Shown piece by piece: positions 23,601-34,146 of a DNA stretch of 64,000 nucleotides. Location: assembly GCA_022419385.1 (NCBI GenBank), contig JAJUBI010000005.1, positions 4,216,001-4,280,000 of the forward strand, written 5' to 3'. Position 1 is the first letter of the stretch. Each line of letters starts with the position of its first letter. This DNA is from Paraconiothyrium sp. Pb-2020 (Eukaryota > Ascomycota > Dothideomycetes > Pleosporales > Didymosphaeriaceae). The translations under genes were made by a program, and so were the position numbers. The notes under the pieces are model-generated. The model was given only the letters and a program-made list of their open reading frames with translations. It made no database searches and had not been told where the DNA came from.

Positions 23601-24538
23601 GTGGTGACTTCTCGGGCTTCATCTATCCCTACGAATGAAGACGAGGACCCATATGAGCCGCCAGATGTTGATCAACCAATGATGGACATTGAGTCTGGTC
23701 ATGCGGTTGTAGAGCCTCGGTCAAACGCTCACCAAGGGGAGGCTGACGAGGAAGAGATGGATATGTCCACTTCATCTGACGATGACCCTGATTCAGACAC
23801 CTCATCGGAGTCGTCTGCGGAGGAGCCCAGTGAACCAGCTCTCGCACCGAATAGCAAGAATCCGGGTTCTTCTGTGACTGTTGCTGACGATCTCGCACCA
23901 GAATTACAACCTGATGCCTCAGCAGTAGCATTGGTATCACAGGATGCAGGTGGTTCCTCGGCAACACAAGATGAATCAGTAAGCTTGACAATCCTACACA
24001 AACTCAGCTAACAACGACAAGCATAAGGAAGATGACACTAACCCACGATCGTTTGTGCCATATGAAAGTCCTCTCAGACTCTTCAAGTCATATCGTTACC
24101 ATCCAAACTTTGCGCAGGACGTCTCCAGCGGGTTTCTGTCCATGACCTTCAGTCATCAAATCGACCCAGAGAAGCCGCTCTGTAAGACTGAGTCGTTAGG
24201 GTTTGAATGCGTTGACGTAGGGTGCCCCGATCAGCATTTTCGGGACATGAATATAAGCGGTGCGTTTCCGGCAGCGACTTCAATTTCGTCTGTATTTAGT
24301 ACCCCCTGTACGCAGACTGACATAACCATTGCGTCTAGGTGAGAAGCTTCTGGTCCAACTTGGAACTGCGAATCCAGGAAAGACGACTGAGGAGAGGCAG
24401 CGTTGGAATGATGGTCTTCGAGGTGTACTCAAGGACTTACGGCAGAAGAACACGAAAGACCCGAATGGCATTGCCATGGAGATTGCCAACTATCGCCGTC
24501 AGTTCCTCCAGGACGACACCAGAGTGGTCAACCTATGA
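20681..24538 (+). CDS. C3H1-type zinc-finger protein (Red1/ZFC3H1-like)
   Basis: Exons 20681-20909, 21028-23978, 24022-24259 and 24339-24538; 1205 aa. The N-terminal ~250 residues are Pro/Gln/Asn-rich and disordered; a basic helical segment lies near residues 500-560 (ARKQAALKERLQKKIEEQKR). A second coiled coil follows a KKRRK nuclear signal, and then a long acidic Ser/Asp/Glu tract. The C-terminus carries a C-x8-C-x4-C-x3-H finger (C in KPLCKTE, FECVD, VGCPDQHF), matching the putative zinc finger family PF10650. In fission yeast Red1 this finger belongs to the MTREC complex, which routes meiotic and cryptic RNAs to the nuclear exosome; mammalian ZFC3H1 does the same in PAXT. The finger lies across two exons and is intact. 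Orthology is inferred from the finger and overall layout. Confidence 0.82.
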
Positions 24539-25320
24539 CCTTGTAGAGTCGAGACCCGCATGCCCTGATATATCTGGGCATGGCAAAAACATATTGGGTG
24601 GCTCGCAGTTGGAATGCCGACGTGATAGGCTTTGCCTGCTTTCATCACACCTAACCAACGTACAGCGCCCGCTTTCGTCTTGAACCCTCTTTTCTTCTTT
24701 TTCGCCCCACAGCCTAGCCCCACAGGTAGGCATTCGTAAAAACACCCGCCAGTATGTAGTCGACTCACGGACTGTGGGTTATTGTTTTTATTTGGAACAT
24801 TTCAGCATTCGATACCCTTGCATACCTTTGGAGTTGGGTCGCTTCTTCCACTGCCTTAGGCGGTCCAAGTAATTGGAGTTTCAATTGCGTACAGAGGGGA
24901 AGGCAACGAACTACGGTTGGCATGTCCCTGAAAAATCCTCGGCTTCCCAGCACCACCGTATTGTAATTGCGGTCATCTGCCGTAATACAAAGAGATATGC
25001 GGGTCTCTGGACGGAAGCCAAGCGGTGAGAGACATGCGAAACCGTAGGCGAGCGAGCGATGAGAATGACGGTAGCATCTCCATATGTAGACCGGTAATAA
25101 TTGCAATTTGGGTATCATGAGATCTGCGTAGTGCAACGTTGTTGTCAAGGTGGTCATGTTTGATTGTCCAGCTCACTTTGCCTTCTCCACGAGATTGCAC
25201 GGACCGGGCAATTCTTGCAAAGACGTAGATACCCCGCAAAGCTTCTGCAAGACAGAGCACAAAGGCGGGGATGAAAAGAACCGTCTTGAGTTGCTGCGTC
25301 TACTCAAGGTGTACTTTGCG

Positions 25321-25335
25321 GATAAATAATTTATC
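25321..25335. promoter_or_regulatory. GATA-containing perfect palindrome
   Basis: Seven-base arms (GATAAAT / ATTTATC) around one central A put a GATA core on each strand. In fungi GATA factors (nitrogen, light, development) bind such cores. It lies about 210 nt upstream of the secreted-protein start codon. Confidence 0.4.
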
Positions 25336-25428
25336 ATCGCGGTGGTACCTGGGACAAGACCACACCATTTCAGCACAGTGACGTCGGACCCCCAATCCTC
25401 AACGGCGGCAAACAAATGCCACAGAGCA

Positions 25429-25435
25429 TATATAA
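25429..25435 (+). promoter_or_regulatory. TATA box of secreted protein gene 25545
   Basis: TATATAA, 116 nt upstream of the ATG, the same distance as in the second cysteine-rich secreted protein gene at 58091. Confidence 0.6.
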
Positions 25436-25544
25436 TCCTTCACGGATCTCGCGAGTTCGAAAGAACTCCCTTCCACATCATTTTCGGGCGCTCTCGTCAC
25501 TACATATTCCTCCCATCTACACATCCATCTCGATACTGTCCACA

Positions 25545-25886
25545 ATGCAGCTCCTCACCCTCACCCCGCTCCTCCTCATCGGCCTAGCATCCGCAACACC
25601 CCTTCAGCTACACAAGCGCTGGGAATGCTCCTCCAGCGCGCCCGGCGCGTTCAGTTGTTACCCTTCCAACATCAATGCCTGCAAAGACGTGCAGGGCTGG
25701 GCGAGCTGCGCGCAGACGAATGGGATAGATAAGTGTGGGGATCCGGCGCCGAGCGAGAGCGTGCCGGTGAGTGCGTGTCAGGGGAAGGCGTTTAGTGACT
25801 GCGGTAAGTTTTTATAGAGATAGGGAAGGGAGTGGAGAATAGAGGGTCAGAAGGCTGACGAGCAAGTAGAGACAGCGAAGTGTTAG
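25545..25886 (+). CDS. Small secreted cysteine-rich protein (effector-like), 91 aa
   Basis: Exons 25545-25803 and 25870-25886, intron 25804-25869 (GTAAGT..branch CTGAC..TAG). The signal peptide is MQLLTLTPLLLIGLASA, followed by a Kex2-type KR site (LHKRWECSS). The mature part holds eight cysteines once the 17-nt last exon (adding ETAKC) is included; without splicing the ORF has an odd seven. That even number, presumably four disulfides, supports the spliced model. Small secreted Cys-rich proteins act in the apoplast or cell wall as effectors or hydrophobic surface proteins; this one does not match hydrophobin spacing. The coding strand turns G-rich in its second half. No function can be assigned. 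Confidence 0.78.
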
Positions 25887-26609
25887 AGGTGGTATGGTGG
25901 GTGGGTAGGATAGTGGTAAAGAAAGGAATGTAAGGACGTAGAAAAGCAAGAAATATGCGAGTCGACAACAGTCTGGGAGTGATGGTGAACTCTCTGGTCA
26001 TATTTCCTAATCGGGCAATGGATCACGAAAAGTGTTGATTCCTGTGCAGTCACCTTCACTTTTGTGAATGGCCCGTGCATCTTGGCCAAAGCTCATGCAC
26101 CATCTTTTTCAGACTCATGTCGCCCACACATGTTCGGTGCGGCTCTATATCTTCCTCGTGTTCGCCGTGTTCGCTGTGTACCTCACATACTGCTGTTGCG
26201 TGTGTGATTCCCCGCGACATTCGCGGTTCACGTATGCTCTTCCTTTCCAGCATGAGGACGAGGTGGAAGCTGTGGATGTCGACGACGGGTATAGCAAGGA
26301 TGGCCAAGGACCATTTCATATTTCTAGGTATCGAGACAGTTAGAGCGCATCCAAGATGGTTGATCATGCAGAAAGGAAGTAAAGGGCTTCGTAGCATGTC
26401 TTCCAATTTGTAGATGCAGTCATGGCCGCTGATGGTTGCTCTCCACGAACGTCTGTGAGACTGTCGTATTGCCATAGGTTTCTCATGTTGCTTGAAGAGT
26501 GCGACATTCTTAGAAGCCTCCCATACGACAGATCTAGTAGATCTTAGGCACAGTGCATCCTACGCGTACTGCCGAGAGCCTGGATCATCATATACATCAT
26601 ATTCAACCC
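25887..26609. other. Intergenic region
   Basis: 723 nt between the 3' ends of a plus- and a minus-strand gene. Overlapping ORFs on both strands (26056-26475) lack coding character or start context. Confidence 0.5.
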
Positions 26610-27617
26610 TCACACATCCTCCCCCCGCTTCGCAGCCATGAGTTTCCGATACGTCTCAATGATTCCCTGCCTCTCCTCGCCCAGCTCCTCCCTCTTCCTC
26701 AAACTTCCCGCAGCATTAGGCACATTGCCCACGTTGACCTTTGCCCCTCCCTTAACCTTGAATATCTCCCGCGGCACCTTTTTGAAACTCGGTGGCTCCT
26801 GCACCACATCATGCAAGCCTTTTCTCTCCTCCCTCTTCTTCCTTAACGCCTCCCACTCATCCTCCTTATCGTCTACCTCGCCCACAACCAGCCTCTTCTT
26901 CCCTTTCTTGCCCTTCTTCTTCTTCCCTCCAGCGGCGCTCGGTAACTCGGCAGTCTTATCTTCCCACATGGCGTCAAGCTCATCCCGCTCTTCCTCCGCA
27001 AGCTCAGCAGCTTCCTGTTCCTTCTCACGGATGCGTGCCTCCTCCTTGCGCCAACCCTCCTGCAGCCGCTTGAGATGCCGCTCGTGCTTCGTGACTCTAT
27101 GATCGCCTAGGCCAGGCGTTTTCTTGCCCGTCTTACTGATACCAGACAGCGGCAGCGCCTGGTTGACTCTCTGCCTGAACTCGCTCAGACTCTCGCCGGG
27201 CATGATCTTGAGCTCGGGCTTGGGGACAGCCTGTTCCTCACTGTTTGGCGCGGGCGCTTGCTCTGTTTCCGCGGCTTTTGCTTGCTGTTGGGCTTTCTGT
27301 GAGGGTTTGGGGGCTTTCTTGGGCTTTGCGCCGTCGTCGAGGCCGGAGCGGCGCTTGGGGTTTTGCTGGAAGGCCATGAGGCGCGCGAAGGCTTTGGGTG
27401 TGTCGTCGGTGCCATAGCCTTGGATGTGAGACGTTTTTCGCTTCTTCGTCTTTTGTGCGGGCGCGGGGCGGTTCTTGCCAACGGGGAGAGGTGCGGCGCG
27501 GATGGAGGGTGGGAGGTCGAAACTTGTGAAGCATTAGTACGGTTGAGCGGGAGACGAATAGGGTGGAACGGACTTGTTTTCGTCGTGTTCGGCTTTGCGC
27601 TTGTGTTTGTGAGGCAT
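26610..27617 (-). CDS. Basic nucleolar-type protein, CCDC137-like
   Basis: Exons 27617-27574 and 27522-26610, intron 27523-27573; 318 aa. The N-terminus MPHKHKRKAEHDENNFDLPPS is a recognisable start of this fungal family. It is followed by KKRK motifs, DDTPKAFARLMAFQ, and a long Lys/Arg/Glu helical region with RVTKHERHLKRLQEGW and a KKKKGKKGKKR nuclear/nucleolar signal. Related proteins (human CCDC137, fungal homologues) are nuclear/nucleolar, but their biochemistry is poorly defined. There are no catalytic motifs. I place it as a likely ribosome-biogenesis or chromatin-associated factor by composition only. Confidence 0.75.
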
Positions 27618-28004
27618 TGTGGCGGTATGTGTTGTGTGATTCCAATAGTGGTGGAGCTGCAAGATTGAAGATGCGACGCCAAAAAAGTTGTGCAGGGATC
27701 TTTGATCTTGTCCCGGAAAGCGTGGGGCAGGTGTAAATCTTGGCATCACAGGCGCCTTGCGATCCCCATGTTGGCCTCAGGGCTACCATTCTTTAACTGC
27801 ACGGTTAGTGCACGAATTTGATCGGTCTTACATTTCAAAATGTTGCTTCGTTGACTGTCTACATATGCCCAAGCCAACACAGATCAAATGTGAAGCCCAT
27901 ACGCCAAAGAACCCCATCAAGCCGCATCGCCCGGGTATCTCATGCAACGCTTTTCGCGTGCTCCATAATCAATCCCAAAAACCGTACAATGATGACGTTC
28001 ACGT
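27618..28004. other. Intergenic region between two minus-strand genes
   Basis: 387 nt holding the promoter of the CCDC137-like gene and the terminator side of the AIM6-like gene. No TATA or ORF of note. Confidence 0.5.
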
Positions 28005-29488
28005 CTATCCCAACCAACTTCCGTGTACTTTGGCACCCCAATCTCCCTTCGTCATCTCCCTTAGATCATCCCCATTAAGGTAATCCACACCCTCCTCTAC
28101 CAACACACGCCATACCATGTTCCTCACTCCAACAGGCCATTGTGGCGCGCCCCAGTATCTGCTCTTCAGCCCTCTTTCTTTTGCAGCTCGGATCTGCGTT
28201 CGGATCAGCTCCCTCTGAGTAGACGTCAGGCGCCCGAACCAACACCATCCGATAGCCTTCTTGAAGTCGACGGAGGCGTAGTAGGAATTTGTTAGGTCGA
28301 AGGTAGAGAGGGGCGTGGTCCCGACGATGCCTTGTCCGCCGGCGCGCTTGACCTCGCGGTTTGTCGTTTGTGAGGAAAGTGGTGAGAGGGCAGAGAGAGG
28401 CGCGTCGAAGAAGATATCGCGGTGGGTCGTATTGCGTGTAATGAGGTCGAAGGGAGCGTTTCCGGTTGCGACGATGGTGATGGGACCGGGGATGAGAGTC
28501 TTGCCATCGTAGTGCGACAGGTATCCTTTCTTCCTCAACGGCTCGAGCTGCTCAGAGACAACAGGATATAGGGCGTGTCCGTCGTTCTTGAAGTCAACAA
28601 GTAGGACCAGGGTCTGTGTGGGGTCCATCTCGAAGACACCGTTCTTGACTCCAGTCGAGGCACTCTGAAATTGGGTGTTGGGGGTGTTTTGCTGATCGAC
28701 AATCCGCATAAGGTGATCCACATACATGGAGCGGAAAGTGTGCTCGTTAGTTAGGTCGCGCGTACTATGGCCCACGAAAAGATCGTTGGAGCGCTCAGGA
28801 TAGAACCAAACATCGGCTTCGACGCCAGTGCAGCCCCAGCGCAGGGCCTCGAACAAGGGAACGCGGCGCCAGTAGTCGTTATGCGAGTGGCAGTGAATAG
28901 GTTTCACATTCTGTGTTAGGCCAGTGTAGTCGCCTTTTTGGTATTGATCAAGAGGGAGGAAGTCGTGTGAGTAAGTGATGGCATCATCTCTGATGAGGTT
29001 GACGAGGCTCATGAGAACATTGGAGATGTGAACGATGCCACTGATCGCGTTAGTCCAAGATCTGCCATAGCCCACGGTCCCCTGAGCAAAGCAGCAAGAT
29101 GGGGAAATTATGCCAAGTATCTCGGAAGCTGCGGAATGAGCACTTACAAAAACACCACTACCAGCAGCGGCAGCAGCAACACCGTCTTGATCCCACACCT
29201 CCTCACCCTCCACTCCCTCCTCATACTCTTCTCCTTCTCATCTCGCGGGAACCGCACCCGATCAAGCCCGTCGTCTTTGCCCAGGCCCAGTCCGACATTC
29301 CTCCTCCGTACGGCCATCAACAGCCTCGCAATGACACTACGACTGGGCCGCGATTCCACGGTCTCGAAGTCGCCCTCGCCGTCGTCAAAGTCCCGAAACG
29401 ATGCTATCGGCGCATCTATGTCAGTGATATCCGGCGAATGCGAGTCGAAGTCGTGAAGAAGAGGCCTGCCAGCGTCGAATGCTGCCAT
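28005..29488 (-). CDS. AIM6: AIM6-type PLC-like phosphodiesterase, membrane-anchored
   Basis: Exons 29488-29148 and 29040-28005; the intron (107 nt) ends at ACTAAC..ATCAG and joins two hydrophobic halves of one membrane helix (LLLPLLVVVFFGIVHIS). 458 aa. The N-terminal ~110 residues are acidic and cytoplasmic in character. The PLC-like TIM barrel begins with PIHCHSHNDYWRRVPLFEAL and continues with GCTGVEADVWF and LLVDFKNDG. These are the His/Glu/Asp metal-ligand positions of the glycerophosphodiester phosphodiesterase-like fold. Yeast Aim6 is named for a mitochondrial-inheritance phenotype, its substrate being unknown. The ATG at 29488 (MAAFDAG) is the first true ATG. Confidence 0.88.
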
Positions 29489-31463
29489 GGTGCTCAGCCA
29501 GGCACTAGCCAATGATGAGCTAGCGTAGCTGCTTTCTGGACCCTGATCTGCCGCGGAGCTAACCAGTCACGCTTCCCCGCCGCAGTGTTTCTGGGCTTGC
29601 CTGCGTCGGAGGTTGAGTGATTCTACCTCTTTGATCTTGAGGTGAGGTGTTGGATGCTGGGTGAGCCGCGCGTGGAGGACGTCGCCGGCTTAAGACACCG
29701 TATCCAAGGGACGGGGTTGCGGTCCAGGAGGGCGCCACTCTAGCTGAGAAGCGACGCAAGGCTTCTGGGCCCGTCGAAGCGGGTCAGGAGTATCTGCGGG
29801 TGTGTTCCGCAAAGGGCAACTGCGACAGCGGCTGTCCCTCGGGCCTGGATTGAAGAAGAAAGTATGCCTGTCCCGTTGGAGATCGTTTGAAGTCCCGCAC
29901 TGCAGTTGGCGTTGTTGTTGTTGGACCTTGCGGACCGTGAGAGAGCAGACCAGATTTCAAATGCTGTATCCGATAAATGGTTCTTGGTGTTGCAAACTTT
30001 GGTAGGACCGGTCTTGGTAGCCGAGCCGCCCACTCGTCGTTGCGCCCACGATGTGCGCACGGTGGTGCAATTGGTGGCTTCAAATATGTCACGGGTTGGC
30101 AAAATCGTCAAACGTCTCCCGACTGGCCAGCCCATGCGCTGTTATACCTGCCAGATCACCTTCTGGAGATCGTCTAGACCGTGCACCTGCGTGTAGCGTC
30201 CTGGGGCGGGATCTGCACCTCATAGCGAAGGTACACCGAGTACAGGCACACATGTGGCATCCTCGATAATAATACCGCAACGGCTACGCTTGCGGCGTGG
30301 GAGGAGTCGCGTAGCCCACCAGTGCACCGCCCACGAACTCCTTCATAGTGCATATGCAGGCATGCGGAGCCTTCTCCGCCCCATCTTACTGACCGTCGCG
30401 TACATCAAAGCCTCACCCTGGCAAAATCCACTCCAGACTATCCATCCTCCATCTGTGGCTCACCAACCATTGTCTACGGTGCGTATACCGCTATCGTTAG
30501 AGTACATTACATACTATGTAGTGAGCATACCTCGTAGTCTGCGTGACACCAATTTTAGGCAGCAGCGCGTCTGAACTTGCGGCATCAACTTGCGATCGTG
30601 TCATCGTAATACATCATCTTGCGATCCTGTCATCGCAAGGCGTATAATCCCTTGTCTGATGCCGTAGTGATAATCATGCTGTGGCTTCTGCTGTTTGATA
30701 AGCGCGGCTGTGCTTTGAGACAAGCATCTCGGGGATAATATCCGTGTTTCAAGGTACTAGTATGCGGCCGATCTGTGCAGATTATCGGCACAGCATGAAT
30801 GCCTCATTGGGGCCATGACGTGATGCGCTATCACGTTGAGATCCTTCGTAGTAAGATTCGCACGAGACATGATGATCACATTGCAAATAGCACGATTGAA
30901 AGGTTCATTATTTCATTGTAAAGAGTCTCCTGTGAATACACAAGGAAGAGACGAGCTACCAGAGAAGGCAGTCGCCGTCAGATCTATATACTCCAAGTGC
31001 ACTAAAGGCAAAACAGGCAAGGGCAGCCGAGGACGTCCATGGAAATTGCTGCGTTTGATAAGATATGTCGCAGCCAGGAGCATCCGAGAGAAAAGGCCGC
31101 TCGATAAGAGGTATTGGCAGCCAAAGATGTCCACAGGGACTAGCTGCTTGAGTAACAGAGACGAAAAAGCAGTCGAAAAGATCGTGCAAGCATGGTTGCA
31201 TCGAGCTGTAGAATGACAAAGGTAGAGGTTGTTGGTGTCCACAGGGACTATCCTCCATTGGAAAAGTGTTGGGTATCGGACAAGTGAGAAAGATGGATAT
31301 CTGGGGTATCGTAATAAAGCGCCCTTCCCAGACCAGAAACGCCCGAATTGTGATAGTGACAATAAAGGAAATCGTTCGGTCGCATGACAAAGACGACAGG
31401 AATGTCAGCCTTTATGCATCGTGTCCTGCGGGTAATGCACGGTGTAGGACTCTTGCGCCGTTA
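29489..31463. other. Gene-poor interval with short direct repeats
   Basis: About 2 kb without a supportable gene; ORFs on both strands overlap each other and show no domains. Two short repeat pairs are present: an 18-nt unit (cttgcgatc[g/c]tgtcatcg) at 30589-30606 and 30618-30635, and a perfect 15-mer at 31128-31142 and 31236-31250. Confidence 0.5.
30589..30635. repeat. Imperfect tandem 18-nt repeat
   Basis: Two copies of cttgcgatcNtgtcatcg, 29 nt apart start to start, differing at one base. Confidence 0.6.
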
Positions 31464-33481
31464 CTACCAGCGCGAAGGGTACTTGATACCGACCGATGCC
31501 TCGGCTTTTTGAACGACGGCTGCGAACTGCTGGCAGAATGCCTCGGTCAACCACGTCTCTCCCTGCTCGTAGCAGACTGGGATGGTGCCGAAAAGGTGGC
31601 GACCACGACGCTGGTAGCCCATAGAATTGTACAGGCGGTTGACACCTACGCGGTTGTTGCTGTGCCTCCATGACTCAAGCTCTGCGTAGTAGAAGATGCT
31701 TAGTAGGGCGAAGAAGATGGCGAAGGCCGTAGAAAGGCTCAAGATACTGCTCTTCTTGCGGATGACAACGTGAGGTGGAAACTGAATATTGGTTTGCGTG
31801 TGTCGGTCTTCGTGGACGACAGGCGGTAGATCAAGGACAGTGGACGTTCCGGTTTGCGTGAGCTTCGGAGGGTCTGTCTGCGTAGTAGAGGATTCGACCG
31901 GCGCAATGTGAGCTGCTGTAGTGAGGGGCGAGATGTTGAGCTCTTCTCCTTCCTTCTCTTCGTCCTCGGTCTGGGTGGCTGATGTGGTGCGCATGGAGTC
32001 TGTCAGATCTTGCACCCTTTCAACGATGAAGTCAATGGTATGACTGGGGGATGGAAGAAGGTTCCTGAGTGCTGGCTCGACCTTGTTTTCCCATAGATTA
32101 CGCACGTCCGATGCCGATAGCGTCGTCGAAGGCTCAACGGGAGCAACGGCGACCGGGCTTGCAAGCGCGATCTCCAGTGCGGGCTGCTGAGGCTCTGAGG
32201 GAGGAATGTCGGCAGTCGTAAAGACTTCTGTCTGCGTAGAGGAAGTAGTCGGAGGCACGTCAATAGGCGCAATGTCGGCAGTCGTAGAGTGTTCTGTCTG
32301 GGTCGAAGATGTAACGGCTTGAGCGGACGACACAGCTGTCTGTGTAGAGGAAGTAGTTGAGTGCGCATCGATAGGCGGAATGTCGACAGTGGTGATGGCG
32401 GCGATTAGTTCAAGGCTGGGCTCAAGTTGAGATGCGGCTTCGGTGTCGAAAAGGTCATCGGCGGGTTCGGAAAGGTTCTCGAACTCGGCTTGCAGCGACT
32501 CACCCGCCGCAATGGCGACAGAGGTTGATTCGGCAGTGGTGGGGTCTTCAGCAGCATTCGCTTTGTTCTGCTCGTCCTGGGCGCGTGCGGCTGCAGTCAA
32601 GGCCTTCTGTACCTGGTTCTCAAGGTATGCGATGCGCGCGTCTTTGACGAGGACGGTACGATCGTGGTCGTTGAGTGCCTCCTGCATGTTGTCGAGATCA
32701 TTCTGTAGCGCCGCATTTGCCTGTTCGAGCGCCTCGATGGCCGACCGCTGAGACTCCAGTTCCGCGACGCGCTTCTGCGACTGCTGGTAGTGGTCGTGCG
32801 CGTCGTCGAGCTGAAGCTTTGCGCCGTAGAGCTCGGCTTCTGCATCGTCCTTCTGCTTCCGTAGGACGCGGTGCTCTTCCTCTTTGCGGGTGAGGTCCGC
32901 GTAGGCGGTGTCGAGGTTGGTGCGGATGTCGGCGGCGTCCTTGGTCTCCTGCTCGAGGTTCTGCTTCACCTCTGTGAGGTGCTGGGTGAGCTCATCGTTG
33001 CGGCGTTGGAGAACCGCGCCTTCCTTCTCTTTGGTCTCGGATTCCTGGGTCTTGAACGCCAGGTCGTTCTCGAGGCGGGATCGCTCCTCCTTGAGCTGCT
33101 TGACTTCCTCCTTCAGCTCCAGGTTGTGATCCTGGAGCTTCAGGCCGTATTCCCAGGCGTCGTCCTGGGTGCTCATGTTGCCGGGGCAGGCGCGGTGGTG
33201 CTCGTGCATGCTCTCAAAGAGCTTGCGCGAAACAGCGAGCTTGCGCTCGGCCGCGGTCTTGGCGGTCTCGGCCGCCGCGCCTGCCCGGATGAGGGCGTCA
33301 TTACTGGCCCGAGCCACCGCCTCCCGGGCCCTGAGCTCCTTGACCTTTGTCAGCACATATCTAGAGCTTGGTTGCTACCACTAACCTGCATTTCGGTGCG
33401 GAGCTGGTTGATCTGCTGTTGCACGCCGAAGTAGAGCTGATACCATGTCTCGCCGCTGCTGAAGATGGGTTGGGAGGCCAT
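31464..33481 (-). CDS. Coiled-coil, C-terminally membrane-anchored protein with seven TQT motifs
   Basis: Exons 33481-33386 and 33344-31464, intron 33345-33385 (41 nt); 658 aa. Residues ~15-280 form a long, charged coiled coil. Residues ~290-560 are Ser/Thr/Pro-rich and disordered, with seven TQT tripeptides at about 366, 380, 402, 489, 520, 528 and 548, mostly as S-S-T-Q-T-E/D or H-T-Q-T. TQT is the anchor of the dynein light chain LC8 recognition motif, so the region could recruit several LC8 dimers (inference). One membrane helix follows (~565-585, STAFAIFFALLSIFYYAEL), then ~73 residues with two cysteines. No signal peptide is present, suggesting a type II or tail-anchored-like topology. 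I do not recognise a characterised homologue. Confidence 0.85.
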
Positions 33482-34146
33482 GGTGGCCGCAGGAAAGTGA
33501 CGAGATGTGGTTAAGGAACAGAAGGACAGCAGGGTGAAAACAACTACTTATGGGCGACGAGAAGCTCGGGCCCTGTTATTGTGCTCTTGTCGCTATTGTT
33601 CCTTGGATTCACCGTTCACTGGCGGCTATTAGGTTGGCTAGACAGCTGCAGTGAACGGGGAACAGTGACGATGAAGGTGAGTAGTCTAGCAATTACAATA
33701 GAGCACTTCGATCCAATAGATTATAACGATAGCGAGCATGGGCTTAAGGGCCTTTAGGTAGAAGTGCACCACATGCGTGTTCTCTGACTGGCTGATTACG
33801 GTAGTCAATTTCGTGAAGAATCCCATGACATGGATTGATCCTGATATAATAATCCCATTCATAGATATTGATCATACAGCAAACCCGACTCCTGATCATG
33901 TGCAAAACTCCCACGCAATCAACCCATCTCACGCACGCGCACTACCTCGACGTACAGTCGGCGTTTCGACACCGCGTGCGAGCCTTTGCGAAGGCGCCTC
34001 CAGCTCATCACCATCTGTCCCTTCACAGACCGTTAGTCGTCTCATGAGCAAGTTCAACTCCATTCGACCAAAGGCACAATGCTCGAATCGCATAAGAAGG
34101 CAAGAAAAGCAAAGAGATCCAAAACACGCGACGCAGGGCAGACAAT
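33482..34146. other. Intergenic region between two minus-strand genes
   Basis: 665 nt holding the promoter of the coiled-coil gene and the 3' end of the eIF2B delta gene. ORFs on both strands are mutual shadows. Confidence 0.5.

Larger units (their letters stand above)
24539..25544. promoter_or_regulatory. Long upstream region of a small secreted protein gene
   Basis: 1 kb with no convincing ORF. It contains a GATAAAT-A-ATTTATC palindrome at 25321-25335 and a TATA box TATATAA at 25429-25435, 116 nt before the ATG at 25545. Confidence 0.55.

Noticed and set aside
26056..26475. Overlapping ORFs on both strands, one with a hydrophobic stretch
   Set aside because: No conserved motif, no splice partners, mutual overlap; typical chance ORFs.
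30836..31390. 126-codon plus and 144-codon minus overlapping ORFs
   Set aside because: Mutual shadows downstream of the coiled-coil gene with no recognisable family.
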